From: Telluria aromaticivorans
Lineage (GTDB): Bacteria > Pseudomonadota > Gammaproteobacteria > Burkholderiales > Burkholderiaceae_D
Length of the DNA: 64,000 bases
Assembly: GCF_013003915.1 (NCBI RefSeq)
Contig: NZ_JABAIV010000002.1
Location: forward strand, 62,001-126,000
Reading direction: 5' to 3'
Shown here: positions 63,940 to 64,000 of the stretch, one piece after another
How positions within the stretch are numbered: position 1 is the first letter of the stretch
Layout of the letters: each line of letters starts with the position of its first letter
The notes under the pieces: generated by a model
Database searches by the model: none
Told to the model about the DNA's origin: nothing
What the model saw: only the letters and a program-made list of their open reading frames with translations
Made by a program: the position numbers and the translations under genes

Positions 63940-64000
63940 GCTGAGCAGTCGCCAACTGCCTGGTATGCGTTCATGCGCGCCTTGCCAGCCAGCGTGCCGG

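Overview
The window is high-GC, densely coded bacterial chromosome that looks like a member of the Oxalobacteraceae (Betaproteobacteria), most likely the Massilia/Telluria/Duganella group. The basis is codon usage, the set of protein families (DUF2145, DUF3147, DUF5916, the DUF2760/Hsp70 pair, a CzcI-like protein) and general protein similarity. This placement is inference, because no rRNA or tRNA gene is present to settle it. An ice-binding-like secreted protein hints at a cold habitat.

Layout. 1-13,998: envelope stress and signalling: an OmpR-type response regulator (cut by the window edge), a Do/HtrA protease, an Hsp20 with a ROSE-like RNA thermometer, a membrane metallophosphoesterase, a DUF5916 outer-membrane protein, a PAS-GGDEF-EAL protein, the ribosome-rescue hydrolase ArfB, a GNAT enzyme, a hybrid histidine kinase split by one in-frame stop codon, and a lone receiver protein. 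14,225-21,581: a czc-type heavy-metal efflux operon (CzcI-like, CzcC, a small His-containing membrane protein, CzcB, CzcA, a small periplasmic protein), then a DUF3147 protein. 22,077-29,723: a MexEF-OprN-type multidrug RND operon whose last gene is translationally coupled and encodes a cyclic-nucleotide-domain/thioredoxin-reductase-like fusion.

29,724-37,320 is the accessory part. It holds a gene-poor, AT-richer stretch with an IS3 remnant, a low-GC ice-binding protein gene, an IS630 element broken by an exact 40-bp tandem duplication, and a LexA-controlled imuA-imuB mutasome pair without dnaE2. An orphan 3' end of another imuB (21.7 kb) and an orphan 5' end of another imuA (37.0-37.3 kb, with its own LexA box) bracket about 15 kb. 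They look like the two ends of one older imuAB operon opened by an insertion or recombination.

37,511-51,786: a Na+/H+ antiporter-like protein, a HepT-like protein with a degenerate active motif, a short YidC paralogue, an EEP-family phosphatase, a DUF2145 pair, a VOC protein, the DUF2760-Hsp70-Hsp70 cluster, and a TetR regulator whose palindromic operator occurs both at its own start and before a 39-residue membrane protein. 51,998-63,939: a PRC-barrel protein, HrpA, ArgA, YggX, a small lipoprotein, RpiA, a MacA-MacB-type ABC export system split into three genes, and a small membrane protein.

A family of palindromic intergenic repeats (ends GTAGGGTGGGC ... GCCCACCCTAC) occurs five times. 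Three copies carry an internal hairpin whose two arms change together, which suggests that the folded structure is maintained.
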